From: Marinobacter sp. HL-58
GTDB lineage: Bacteria; Pseudomonadota; Gammaproteobacteria; Pseudomonadales; Oleiphilaceae
Length of the DNA stretch: 64,000 bases
Reading direction: 5' to 3'
Assembly (NCBI RefSeq): GCF_001314605.1
Contig: NZ_LIHP01000016.1
Span: 1-64,000 of the forward strand
Positions 1 to 8,039 of this stretch are shown here, piece after piece. The position numbers and the translations under genes were made by a program. The notes below the pieces were generated by a model. That model did no database searches, was not told the DNA's origin, and saw only the letters and a list, made by a program, of their open reading frames with translations. Position 1 is the first letter of the stretch. Every line of letters begins with the position of its first letter.

Positions 1-313
1 AAACACACAAATAACGGGAAAATAGTGTCTGAATCTTCGATTTTTTGCCGGTTAAACCCAAGATCGGCAAATATCAGCAGTTATTCAGACCTTCCCTAGA
101 TCATCAAATATAAATTATCGTATCGCATTATATATACTGCATTTTTGTGAATAAAATGCAACCACCCGGAAACCGAGCATGAGCAAAAGATCTGCCTCCT
201 CTAAGGGGAAATGTATCCGCTGAAAAACCATGAAGAACCTGGCTCGCAAACGTGAGCCAATGACCAACAGGGAAACACATGCTGTGGCCTTCAAAAAGCT
301 TGAACTAGCTCCG
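1..313. other. AT-rich leader stretch without a recognisable gene
   Basis: I find no convincing coding sequence or RNA here. A plus-strand open frame beginning near 230 lies almost wholly antisense to the gene at 314-850 and has no recognisable protein character. The stretch is the downstream flank of that minus-strand gene. Confidence 0.5.
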
Positions 314-850
314 TTAAGCGCCTACCTGCTCGAACACACAGTCCAGATTTTCTTCGATGAAATCTGCAATCACTGCGATGAGCCGCTTATCATTTTCACG
401 AACCGCCACATTATGCACTGTTTCCACCGTCGATTGACCGTGCCACTCGTCGTATTCGATGTCGCGCAACAGTGCACTCTCATCCCGTGCCTGGTGCAGC
501 ACTTCGAGAGCAACATCAAAATCATAGCCCAGGAAAACTTCCGGACACTGCCGTGAGGCTAACAGCCGGATCGCCTCAAACTGCTTCCCAAAACAGGCCC
601 AGGATATGCCCCGATAATCGGTCAGGCAGTCCTTCGAAAACCAACTGAAATAGGATGGAAGTCCATCAAGGAAATATACGATCTTCTTAATATCACCCTC
701 ATAGCAAGCTTGACAAAAGGCCTGCTTGGCATCCCGCTGGAATTGCCCAAGAGCTGCGCCTCGAAGGGTTTTTGCCGCCTCGTCAAAATGAGCGCGCAAA
801 TCTTCTAAAGACATGTACGCGACGTGATTGAGGCTCTGATTGTTAGTCAT
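314..850 (-). CDS. Hypothetical protein, ankyrin-like segment
   Basis: Encodes 178 residues of unknown function with no signal peptide or membrane segment, so probably cytoplasmic. A middle stretch (about residues 45-105: ACYEGDIKKIVYFLDGLPSY, then a second segment ending EAIRLLASRQCPEV) resembles the helix-turn-helix rhythm of ankyrin-type repeats, but only loosely. The C-terminal 66 residues are repeated at about 80 percent identity in a decayed copy at 2637-3022, which shows that the family duplicated locally. The start ATG at 850 matches the boundary where similarity to the copy begins. A perfect TTATCCACA (a DnaA-box-like nonamer) sits 36 bases upstream at 886-894. Function is not assignable. 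Confidence 0.65.
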   Translation of the reverse strand: MTNNQSLNHVAYMSLEDLRAHFDEAAKTLRGAALGQFQRDAKQAFCQACYEGDIKKIVYFLDGLPSYFSWFSKDCLTDYRGISWACFGKQFEAIRLLASRQCPEVFLGYDFDVALEVLHQARDESALLRDIEYDEWHGQSTVETVHNVAVRENDKRLIAVIADFIEENLDCVFEQVGA

Positions 851-1008
851 ATTTGTTGGCGCTCCAAAGGTTGTTCTGGATCAGATTATCCACAGCTTAT
901 CAAGGAAGAATTCCAAACAGGATCATGTAAAGACTTGGCGTCATTTTCCGATTTATAGCATCAAATAGTGAACCTACTATCCTGTAGCGCCATCCTGTTA
1001 AATTTCTA

Positions 1009-1911
1009 TCAAAGTGTCATCGAACCTTCCAAATGTCCCAGATTTCTGGCAGATTTTGTCCATTCGTTTATCCTCTCGTGAAACACAGCGACCTCATTAC
1101 GCTGGTTCGAAGACCCCGCTTTGAGTTGGGCAATGGCGAACAGCCCGTCGTAGGAAGCGTGTTGCAATTCCAACTGGGAAAGGTCAAGCCACGTCAATTG
1201 AGAACGGAACAGCTCCCCAATCGCATACTGACTCACAATGTCGCGTTCCGGTAAAGAAACGTCAAAGGCCTCCACCAACATTGACACATCAAACTCTTGC
1301 TGCCGAAATTTCTCTATGGGACTTACAAAACTACCGAGAAATCTAGGAACTCCACTACCCATCATCCGATAAACGAGTTGTTCACCAGTTGCCTCATGTT
1401 TCATCGAGTATGGAGAATCGCCCACGACTGCCAAGATTCTTTCATTAAACAGAGCGACATCAACCCGGGAGCAGCAACGACCGATCACCTCGTAACCAGC
1501 TAAACCATCCTCAACTGGCTGAGAGTAATCTCTTAACTTGAGCACAGTCACTAAAAATTCTGATTCAAGGTCTTTTCGCTCCAAAACCACCTCATATTGC
1601 GGCGGAACAGGAGAAGGTTTTGCAGACCGCTCTTGCGGCATGCGCCACAACAAACTATGAGACCCATGGGTGTAGCCGAGATTTATGGCCGTTTGTATCA
1701 ATCCCTGGAGAACATGTTTACCCATGTGCTCTAATTCTTGCTTTTCAATTCGACCAACAAGATCCGAGAACTCACTCCGGAGCTGGGTAATCCTTTGATA
1801 TGGGGGCAGGCAGTTAGTAGTGCTTATCGCTTCTGAAGCTGTCGCACCGTACCCGATGCCCTCAAGTTTTCGAGTTATCAACATTCGCTTGTCAGGGTCT
1901 AACTGAGACAT
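1009..1911 (-). CDS. Hypothetical protein
   Basis: A 300-residue soluble protein that I do not recognise. It has no signal peptide, transmembrane segment or catalytic motif that I can name. It starts at an ATG with a good ribosome binding site (AAGGAG, six bases before the start), and codon usage looks like real coding sequence over the whole length. The sequence is rich in acidic and aromatic residues in its second half (around DVSLPERDIVSQYAIGELF). It lies between the two related genes at 314-850 and 2637-3022, so it may belong to the same small accessory cluster. It has about 300 bases of non-coding sequence upstream. Confidence 0.6.
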   Translation of the reverse strand: MSQLDPDKRMLITRKLEGIGYGATASEAISTTNCLPPYQRITQLRSEFSDLVGRIEKQELEHMGKHVLQGLIQTAINLGYTHGSHSLLWRMPQERSAKPSPVPPQYEVVLERKDLESEFLVTVLKLRDYSQPVEDGLAGYEVIGRCCSRVDVALFNERILAVVGDSPYSMKHEATGEQLVYRMMGSGVPRFLGSFVSPIEKFRQQEFDVSMLVEAFDVSLPERDIVSQYAIGELFRSQLTWLDLSQLELQHASYDGLFAIAQLKAGSSNQRNEVAVFHERINEWTKSARNLGHLEGSMTL

Positions 1912-2091
1912 AGCAAACTCCTTACTATTTTCAGATATCTCCCATAGTTTTTTTCAACAACAGCATATTTCATGATCATTACAATTCCCTGATATTTAAA
2001 ACTAATCGTCAAGACGAAGCCAATAGCATCTGATCAATTTACTACAAAAGACAATAGGTTTTATATGTCAGCATAAATGTACCTATACGAC

Positions 2092-2119
2092 TTGTAAAAT
2101 ATACCGCATACTGTATACT
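2092..2119 (+). promoter_or_regulatory. Candidate sigma-70 promoter
   Basis: A -35-like TTGTAA at 2092-2097 and a -10-like TATACT at 2114-2119 are separated by 16 bases. Transcription would start near 2125, just before a series of three hairpins. This is a sequence match only. Confidence 0.55.
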
Positions 2120-2124
2120 CTATG

Positions 2125-2205
2125 AAGAGCCTCCCGGCTCTGCGAGCGAACCCGCTCAACCCTTAGCCACTGCCCCATACAATGCCCCGGGGCAGTGGCC
2201 TTTTC
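2125..2205 (+). ncRNA. Candidate small RNA or attenuated leader, about 80 nt
   Basis: Downstream of the promoter, three hairpins follow each other with little spacing. They are GAGCC/GGCTC (2127-2140), GAGC/GCTC (2144-2156) and the long stem at 2166-2199, which ends in a T-rich tail. No open reading frame fits inside. This layout is typical of a short independent RNA ending in a Rho-independent terminator. It could equally be the leader of the gene starting at 2221, with the last hairpin as an attenuator. I do not recognise it as a named RNA family. Confidence 0.45.
2166..2205 (+). terminator. Rho-independent terminator or attenuator
   Basis: A perfect 11-base stem pairs GCCACTGCCCC (2166-2176) with GGGGCAGTGGC (2189-2199) around a 12-base loop, followed by CTTTTC. 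It ends 15 bases before the ATG at 2221. It therefore either terminates the upstream RNA or attenuates that gene. Confidence 0.65.
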
Positions 2206-2220
2206 AAAAGCAGTGGTGGT

Positions 2221-2628
2221 ATGTCCAAATTTACTCGCTTCTTTTCAAAGAAAAACCAAAAAACTCAAAACAAAACCCGACATGAGCAAAAGCCAGCTGT
2301 AGCTGACGACAGTGTGTCCGCCGAAGAACCTGACGATGGCCATGCACGCGATGATCGATCAAGACTGGTCAAAACATCTGTCGGCTGGTTTGCTCGAACC
2401 CGCGAAAAAGATGATCTCGGGCCTTACTCTACTGAAGTAGACGCTCAAGACGCCTTGTTGGCCTATCTCTCGCTCACAAAGTCTAATCAAGAGAGGCCTT
2501 ACTCCCCGCAAGTCACCCACGGCATGTTCATTCACGACCCCGAAACCTGTAAAAAAGATCTATGCGCGTTTTGCATTGAGGCCGAAGCGTCTGACGAGAA
2601 CACATGGAGTGACCTTCAGGAAGACTGA
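2221..2628 (+). CDS. DUF6316-like small protein
   Basis: A 135-residue protein. The central segment (about residues 50-85: VGWFARTREKDDLGPYST followed by a short helix) resembles the DUF6316 type found in Pseudomonas and Marinobacter, in which a W-F-x-T-R-E core precedes a GP[FY] turn. That assignment comes from memory of the pattern. The N-terminal 40 residues are very basic and the C-terminus is acidic, with a pair of cysteines (KKDLCAFCIEAE). I chose the ATG at 2221 because the upstream in-frame ATG at 2182 lies inside the terminator-like hairpin. The ribosome binding site is weak. Function unknown. Confidence 0.55.
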   Translation: MSKFTRFFSKKNQKTQNKTRHEQKPAVADDSVSAEEPDDGHARDDRSRLVKTSVGWFARTREKDDLGPYSTEVDAQDALLAYLSLTKSNQERPYSPQVTHGMFIHDPETCKKDLCAFCIEAEASDENTWSDLQED

Positions 2629-2636
2629 CGCTTCCA

Positions 2637-3022
2637 TCAAGCTCCTATTTGCTCGAACACCCGGTCCAGAGTTTCTTCGATGAGATCCGCGATCACAGCA
2701 ATCAGCCGCTTGTCATTCTCACGAACAGCCACTTTGTGCACCGCCCCCACCGTTGATTGGCCATGCCACTCGTCGTAGTCAATGTGGTGCAGCAACGCAT
2801 TTTCATCCCGCGCCTGATTCAGCACCTCCAGTGCCACGTCGAAATCGAAAGCCAGTCAAAATACGACGGGAGTCCGTCGAGGAAATATACGATTTTGGCG
2901 TTGCGCTGAAACTGCCCAAGACCCGCCCCACGCAGAGTTTTTGCTGCCTCCTCAAAATGAATACCCAGGTCTTCGGGCGACATGCTGGAAAGCGTTTTTA
3001 AGCTCTGATTGTTATTCTTAGG
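2637..3022 (-). pseudogene. Decayed paralogue of the 314-850 gene
   Basis: Read on the minus strand, this stretch retains the N-terminus of the 178-residue protein (NNQSL, then SPEDLGIHFEEAAKTLRGAG) and its last 66 residues (from ALEVLNQARDENALL to FEQIGA). The start codon is lost (AAG AAT in place of ATG ACT). About 14 codons between FQRNAK and IVYFLDG are missing in frame. A second, larger deletion removes the middle of the protein and shifts the frame after YFDWLS. Both junctions fall at short repeats (GCCAA/AAG and TTTCGA), which suggests slipped-strand deletion. An isolated 66-codon frame at the C-terminal end is not a gene in its own right. Confidence 0.8.
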
Positions 3023-3056
3023 TATAAGTTATCCACGACCACGGTTGCTGAACCAT

Positions 3057-3099
3057 AACAAAAAGGCCTGAGTCATGTTTAACACAGAACTCAGGCCTT
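3057..3099 (-). terminator. Rho-independent terminator after the lipoprotein gene
   Basis: An 11-base perfect stem (AAGGCCTGAGT at 3063-3073 with ACTCAGGCCTT at 3089-3099) is followed on the minus strand by five T residues. It lies about 75 bases beyond the stop codon at 3172 and should end the OmpA-lipoprotein transcript. Confidence 0.85.
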
Positions 3100-3171
3100 G
3101 TTGAACGCGGGGCCATGCATTCCGGCGACTGCCGGTCAGTTCATGGCCCTGCGGTTTTTCGTACGGCTCGG

Positions 3172-5391
3172 TTAATTCTCCGGATTCAACAGATCCACAA
3201 GGCCACCAACCAGGGTCACATCTCTCAACTGATCCGGGTTGAGCACGTCGGTCAGCGGGGCAAGGGGGCTGTCGCCACTCAGAGCCTCGTCGTCCAGCAG
3301 CCTGGCAAAGTCGTCAATCAGAGGCAGCGACCCCGGATCAGCTTCACCGCCGCCATCACTGAATGCAAGCAGCTGTTCCACCAGATCCCCGAGCAAAGGG
3401 GCAGACGTCAGCGGATCGCCGCCGTCCGCATCACCCAGATTGGATGGATCGAGCAGCATAACCAGGTCGCCAATCAGCGGCAGCTGGTCTGCACCACCAT
3501 CAGGGAACTCACCGGGGAAATCGCTCGGCAGCGCTGAGAGAATATCGCCTACCAGCGGCACAGTCTCAGGCTCGAACTCAAAGTCGTCCGGCAGCATCAG
3601 CAGCTCAGAAAGCTCACCCAGCTGGTTCGGATCCAGGGGACTGCCACCTTCCATGTTCAGAAGATCTCCGATCAGCGGCAGATCTTCAGGCGACAGCGGC
3701 AGATCGCCACCCGGAGCACCCTGACCCGGCTCCGGAATCCGCTCAAGCAGCAAGTCAAAGAGCGAACCACCCAGGTTGAGAACACCTTGATCGCCGATGA
3801 TCTGCTCAGTGCCACTCAACACGTCAGCCGTTGCCAGCTCACCCAGATCAACACCCAGCAGAGAGCCTTCAAGCAGGCCAAGATCCACCAGTGACGCGCC
3901 GTCGTCCTGGGCCACCAAATCGCCCAGCACCGGAATCGCATTCAAGCCGTCAAGTACCGTCTGCAGGCCCTCTTCTGCCGGCTCTGGGAGCGGAGTGCCA
4001 CTATCGTCAACCAGGCGCAACTCAATCACACCTTCAGACTCCGACAGCTCATTACCGAGAACGTCGGAAAGCTCAGGAGGCAGATTATTGAAATCTCCTG
4101 TGGCCAAGCTTTCCCCGAGCGCCTCGATAAGGGCCGGTATCTGCTCCGGGTTACCTTCGGTAAAGGTATCGGCGAGGCTTTGCAGCTGGTCTGGATCAAG
4201 ATCCAAGTCAAGGGCGACTGTGCAATCAGGCGATGGAGTAACCGTTTTCGGGTCGCAGACCGCAACCAATGCACTTGAAAACTCTGCGAACTCTGTACCG
4301 TTTATGTTCGTTGTAGAGAAGTCGGAGTCGCCAATATCTCCAACACCACTCAATTGGTCAGTCAGCCCCGTCAGCAAGGGGATCTGCAGCAACAGCGCGT
4401 TATCAAGACTGTCCAGCCCATCATCCTCGTTACCAAAAGCCAGGGGTTCAAGAAGTGTCCCTCCCAGCGTATTCAAAGCCTCGTCAAGAGGACCGAGTTG
4501 TGATACGACGCTGTCATTAAGCAAAACAACTAACCCACCAGAGCGGAACGTGAATTGCTCCTGTTCCACGAGCGGATTACCTGCCAGATCAGTAATGGAA
4601 GTGTCTACTGCAATCTCGTAAAACGTCTGTCCTTTCAGGTCAGCACTGGGAACAAACTCAATGGAGTTGCCAACAGGATTAATCTCTCCATCAACGGAGG
4701 AAACCACGTCCCCATTTTCATCAAGCTCCGACACAGTAAAATTATTCTCATCCACTGACTGTGGATCAATTTCCTCATCAAACTCAACGAAGACCGAAGA
4801 GTCTACAGGCGCCAAGGTCTCGCCATCATCTGGCGAAGCACTCACCACTTCCGGCCCCTGGTCGTCAATTTCCTCACCTGTCGTGAACTCAGCTGAATCA
4901 TTGTCAACAAGACTCTTGACCAGATCACCTTCTGAGTCACATAAAGCACGTAGCTCGGTGGTTGCAGTTACTACATAATCGGTATTGGCATTCAGATCTT
5001 CGTCCGGATTGATAACAACCGTTTTGCCCAAGACGCTATACGAAGAAGCAACCATTGTTGCATCGCCATCAATTGTCAGCGGCAAAGAATTCTGGCTGAC
5101 GGATTCTTCATCAATTTCGGCATTAAACGTCAGGCGAATACTGCGATTGGGTTCAACATTTTGTGAGCCATTCTCAGGAACGAACTCGGCAACCTCAAAA
5201 GTTGTATCCCCGGAACTGCAGAAGATTTCCTGTTCGCTTCCATTGTCGCCGTTCCCGCCATCGTTGCCAGTACTTTCGTCTCCGTCCAAGCGGGGCTCGC
5301 TAGGCCCGTTGCTACCGCTATCACCGCATCCTGCCAGAGCTATCACTGAAGCAAGCGCGAGGGGTACCCAATGTTTCGATTTACTCGTCAT
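3172..5391 (-). CDS. Large lipoprotein with two Ig-like domains and PLxGDL repeats
   Basis: A 739-residue exported lipoprotein. The signal peptide ends in the lipobox LAGC (Cys21), followed by a Gly/Ser/Asp linker, so it should be anchored in the outer membrane. Two bacterial Ig-like domains of the Big_5/SbsA type follow: about residues 65-170, starting PENGSQNVEPNRS, and about 178-285, starting SASPDDGETLAPV. The C-terminal half is dominated by an irregular repeat with core [LVA]PL[IVL]GDL. Copies begin near residues 485, 571, 611, 637, 664, 689 (degenerate, PLIDDF) and 725 (VGGL), mostly 25-40 residues apart. The protein is very acidic, as expected for a salt-tolerant or calcium-binding surface protein. 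It follows the OmpA gene by 18 bases, so the two are probably co-transcribed and may act together. No enzymatic motif was seen. Confidence 0.8.
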   Translation of the reverse strand: MTSKSKHWVPLALASVIALAGCGDSGSNGPSEPRLDGDESTGNDGGNGDNGSEQEIFCSSGDTTFEVAEFVPENGSQNVEPNRSIRLTFNAEIDEESVSQNSLPLTIDGDATMVASSYSVLGKTVVINPDEDLNANTDYVVTATTELRALCDSEGDLVKSLVDNDSAEFTTGEEIDDQGPEVVSASPDDGETLAPVDSSVFVEFDEEIDPQSVDENNFTVSELDENGDVVSSVDGEINPVGNSIEFVPSADLKGQTFYEIAVDTSITDLAGNPLVEQEQFTFRSGGLVVLLNDSVVSQLGPLDEALNTLGGTLLEPLAFGNEDDGLDSLDNALLLQIPLLTGLTDQLSGVGDIGDSDFSTTNINGTEFAEFSSALVAVCDPKTVTPSPDCTVALDLDLDPDQLQSLADTFTEGNPEQIPALIEALGESLATGDFNNLPPELSDVLGNELSESEGVIELRLVDDSGTPLPEPAEEGLQTVLDGLNAIPVLGDLVAQDDGASLVDLGLLEGSLLGVDLGELATADVLSGTEQIIGDQGVLNLGGSLFDLLLERIPEPGQGAPGGDLPLSPEDLPLIGDLLNMEGGSPLDPNQLGELSELLMLPDDFEFEPETVPLVGDILSALPSDFPGEFPDGGADQLPLIGDLVMLLDPSNLGDADGGDPLTSAPLLGDLVEQLLAFSDGGGEADPGSLPLIDDFARLLDDEALSGDSPLAPLTDVLNPDQLRDVTLVGGLVDLLNPEN

Positions 5392-5409
5392 GACTGCGTC
5401 CTCTGCAAG

Positions 5410-6507
5410 TTACTTTTTAATGATTTCAGAATATTCGCCAGAAACAATCGCCTCTACGCGACGATTTTTGGCACGACCTTCAGCCGTGTCGTTGGAAGCA
5501 ATAGGCTGGGATTCCCCCATGCCAGTTGTGTTGATCCGATCAGAGTCAATCGAAAACTCATTAATCAGAACCTTCATAACGGCATCTGCGCGACTCTTCG
5601 ACAATTGCTGGTTGTATCTGGAGGAGCCTGAACTGTCCGTATGTCCTTCCAACAAAATTGTGCTGGATGGATATTGCTTCATCACATCAGCAAGCTTCTC
5701 GATTTCGGGGAAGAATTCACTTCGCACCTCTGTTTTATCCAGCTCAAACTCAACATACAGAGTTTCGCGGACCTCCTTAGTCAACTCCTTCGCGCACCCA
5801 TCGGAATCAACCAAAGCGCCCTCCGGTGTGTCGGGGCATTTATCGATGTCATCGATTACGCCGTCACCATCAGAGTCTTCAGGCGGGGCAACCTTCGGCT
5901 CTCTTTTGGTTTGCAGAACAACCTCTGACTTCGGTGCTTTTGGATACTCGCGACCAAACATGTAATGCACACCAGCAAAGTACTCACCATCCAAATAACC
6001 ATCTTCCAATTCAGCTCTTGCGCGAACACCAGCCTCAATCAAAAACCGCTGCGATACCATGCGCTGAAAGCCTCCTTCCGCATAGATCGCATCTTCAGTT
6101 TTGGAGTTTACGGCTTGATCTACGTCGAAGTCCGTATAGCTATATCCGGCACCTCCAAAAGGCCGCCAACCACCAAGGCGAAATTTACCAGGATGCACAC
6201 GGCCGCCAAGAGAGAATCGCAGCATGTCAACGTCGATGTTGGTATTGCGGGTTTCCGGTTCAGCGTATGTCCCCTGAAGCAGCATGCTTACCTTGGGGTT
6301 GAACTGGCGGGTGAAGTTCAGGCCGAAAGTTCCGTAGTTGGATAAATTGTCGCTGGTCTCATCTTTATCTCTTGAGTTACCGGAATCGATGTAACTGCCC
6401 TCGATTCCCACTGAGTTGTATTCCATTGGAAAATCATCTTTGGCAAAGGCCACCCCCGGCAATAAAATTACCGCCAAAGCGACCCCTTTCACTGGTAAAG
6501 CGCGCAT
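5410..6507 (-). CDS. OmpA-family outer membrane protein with TSP3-like linker
   Basis: A 365-residue outer membrane protein. The signal peptide (MRALPVKGVALAVILLPGVAFA) is followed by a beta-barrel region of about 180 residues with alternating hydrophobic strands. A calcium-binding thrombospondin type-3-like linker comes next (DSDGDGVIDDIDKCPDTPEG). The C-terminal OmpA/MotB peptidoglycan-binding domain has the motifs LEGHTDSSGS, LSKSRADAV and GRAKNRRVEA. The barrel sits in the outer membrane and the C-terminus tethers it to the wall. I placed the start at 6507 because GGAGG lies seven bases upstream and the signal peptide begins there. A longer frame adds 14 residues that do not look like a leader. 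It is the first gene of a two-gene unit with the lipoprotein downstream. Confidence 0.9.
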   Translation of the reverse strand: MRALPVKGVALAVILLPGVAFAKDDFPMEYNSVGIEGSYIDSGNSRDKDETSDNLSNYGTFGLNFTRQFNPKVSMLLQGTYAEPETRNTNIDVDMLRFSLGGRVHPGKFRLGGWRPFGGAGYSYTDFDVDQAVNSKTEDAIYAEGGFQRMVSQRFLIEAGVRARAELEDGYLDGEYFAGVHYMFGREYPKAPKSEVVLQTKREPKVAPPEDSDGDGVIDDIDKCPDTPEGALVDSDGCAKELTKEVRETLYVEFELDKTEVRSEFFPEIEKLADVMKQYPSSTILLEGHTDSSGSSRYNQQLSKSRADAVMKVLINEFSIDSDRINTTGMGESQPIASNDTAEGRAKNRRVEAIVSGEYSEIIKK

Positions 6508-6717
6508 ATCAAACCTCCAGGCTGTTTTAATTCTTGTGTCAGCATACATTAGGTCATATTATTTTTGAATACTTTCAGTTGCGCTTGTAAGCATTTATTG
6601 TTACCTGATTGTCAAATCAAATTTTATAAATGGATAATCCATGAACATGCCAACCCAGGTTCCACGCTCAGCGCAGTCAGCCCACGGAGCAACAGGGGGC
6701 CAGCAGGAGGGATACCG

Positions 6718-8028
6718 ATGACACCAAATTTGACACAAACGAATGCCTGCGCATCAAAGACGTCCAGTGCGAGTGAAGATCAGGATCAGCTCACGCAATT
6801 TCTTAACCGGGTTGGTCTTGCGAAACATCTAGAGGCCCAGACAAAGACACCGCGTCTGTCGATCATCCATCTGGACTTTGAGCACTTTGGGCTAATCAAC
6901 CAGAAGTTCGGCCGCAGGATTGGAGACAACCTTATTCGGTCTGCAGCGCACCGGATACGCAGTGCTGTTGGTACAGAACATAGATATTGCCGCCCCGCGG
7001 GAGACGAACTGCTCATCCTACTCAACGCCTGCAACAAAGAAGACCTGCTCACCTACGTCTATCGAATACAGGACACACTGGAAAAGCCCTTTGAGATTGG
7101 CGGCCAACATATAACACTCAGCGCAAATATCGGCGTTGCCCGTTGCCCCCACGACTCGAACAACCCGGAACGACTGCCTGATCTGGCTGAGTGCGCTCTG
7201 CGACAATCCAAATTACAACTGGATCCAATCGCTTTTTTTAATCCCGGGTTCCACCTCAGAATGCAGAGAACGATCGACGTTGAGCAGGCTTTAAAGTCTG
7301 CCATCCTGAACAACAAACTGGAGGTCTATCTTCAGCCCAAACTGGACTTCGCCACACGGGAAATTGTCGGCTTCGAGGCACTATTAAGATGGCAAGACAG
7401 TGAGCTTGGATGCGTCATGCCGGATGAGTTTATCTCCATTGCTGAGCAATCGTTGCTAGGGCAGCAACTGGATTTTTTCGTATTAAGATCGGTATGCAGC
7501 TTGATTGCTGAGCGCAATTTTCTTGGTCTTGCCACACCGCCAATTGCCATAAATATCGGGGCCGGTCATTTTTCCGATCCCGAATTGACTGGCAACCTTA
7601 ACGCAATTCTAAGTGCAGCTGACGTTGAACCATCTGCTATAATCCTGGAGGTGACAGAGGGCGTACTTATGGAGCGCAATTGTCAGGTCGCGCCCAATCT
7701 CAAGAATCTCAGGGCTCTTGGGTACGCTATCGCCATTGACGATTTTGGCACCGGCTACTCAGCGTTAAGCTATCTAAAATTCATACCAGCCACCGAACTG
7801 AAAATCGACAAATCGTTCATAAGCGACATAGATTCAGACCAGGGTCAGACCCTGATCCGCATTATTATCAGTCTTGCCCGGGCCTACGACTTAGTCGTGA
7901 CTGCAGAAGGTGTGGAAACCAAAGCACAACAGACGTTCCTCCAAAGCCTCGGTTGCGAGCAGGGTCAAGGGTTCTTCCTGGCTCAGCCAAAACCGGCCCT
8001 GAGCGCGCTGGGTATGTTGCCGGCATAA
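6718..8028 (+). CDS. GGDEF-EAL c-di-GMP phosphodiesterase, degenerate GGDEF
   Basis: A 436-residue cytoplasmic protein with a GGDEF domain (about residues 45-160) and an EAL domain (about 180-430). The GGDEF signature reads AGDEL, so cyclase activity is doubtful and the domain may instead bind GTP or act as a regulator. The EAL domain keeps EALLRW, the ILEVTEG segment, DDFGTGYS, the lysine in LKIDKSFI, EGVET and the final QG motif. It should therefore hydrolyse c-di-GMP. No sensor or membrane segment is present. I use the ATG at 6718, preceded by AGGAGGG, rather than the upstream ATG at 6565, whose extra 51 residues have no domain character. The gene is divergent from the OmpA gene and convergent with the EPS operon, which it may influence through c-di-GMP. 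Confidence 0.85.
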   Translation: MTPNLTQTNACASKTSSASEDQDQLTQFLNRVGLAKHLEAQTKTPRLSIIHLDFEHFGLINQKFGRRIGDNLIRSAAHRIRSAVGTEHRYCRPAGDELLILLNACNKEDLLTYVYRIQDTLEKPFEIGGQHITLSANIGVARCPHDSNNPERLPDLAECALRQSKLQLDPIAFFNPGFHLRMQRTIDVEQALKSAILNNKLEVYLQPKLDFATREIVGFEALLRWQDSELGCVMPDEFISIAEQSLLGQQLDFFVLRSVCSLIAERNFLGLATPPIAINIGAGHFSDPELTGNLNAILSAADVEPSAIILEVTEGVLMERNCQVAPNLKNLRALGYAIAIDDFGTGYSALSYLKFIPATELKIDKSFISDIDSDQGQTLIRIIISLARAYDLVVTAEGVETKAQQTFLQSLGCEQGQGFFLAQPKPALSALGMLPA

Positions 8029-8039
8029 ACAACTATAAA

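Noticed and set aside
230..556. Plus-strand open frame of 108 codons
   Set aside because: It lies antisense to the 314-850 gene, whose paralogy with the 2637-3022 remnant shows which strand codes.
886..894. Perfect DnaA-box-like nonamer TTATCCACA as a possible origin
   Set aside because: A single box without clustering, A/T-rich unwinding repeats or replication genes is not evidence for an origin.
2182..2220. Upstream ATG for the DUF6316-like gene
   Set aside because: The codon lies within the terminator-like hairpin, and the added residues are encoded by its stem. The start at 2221 is more natural.
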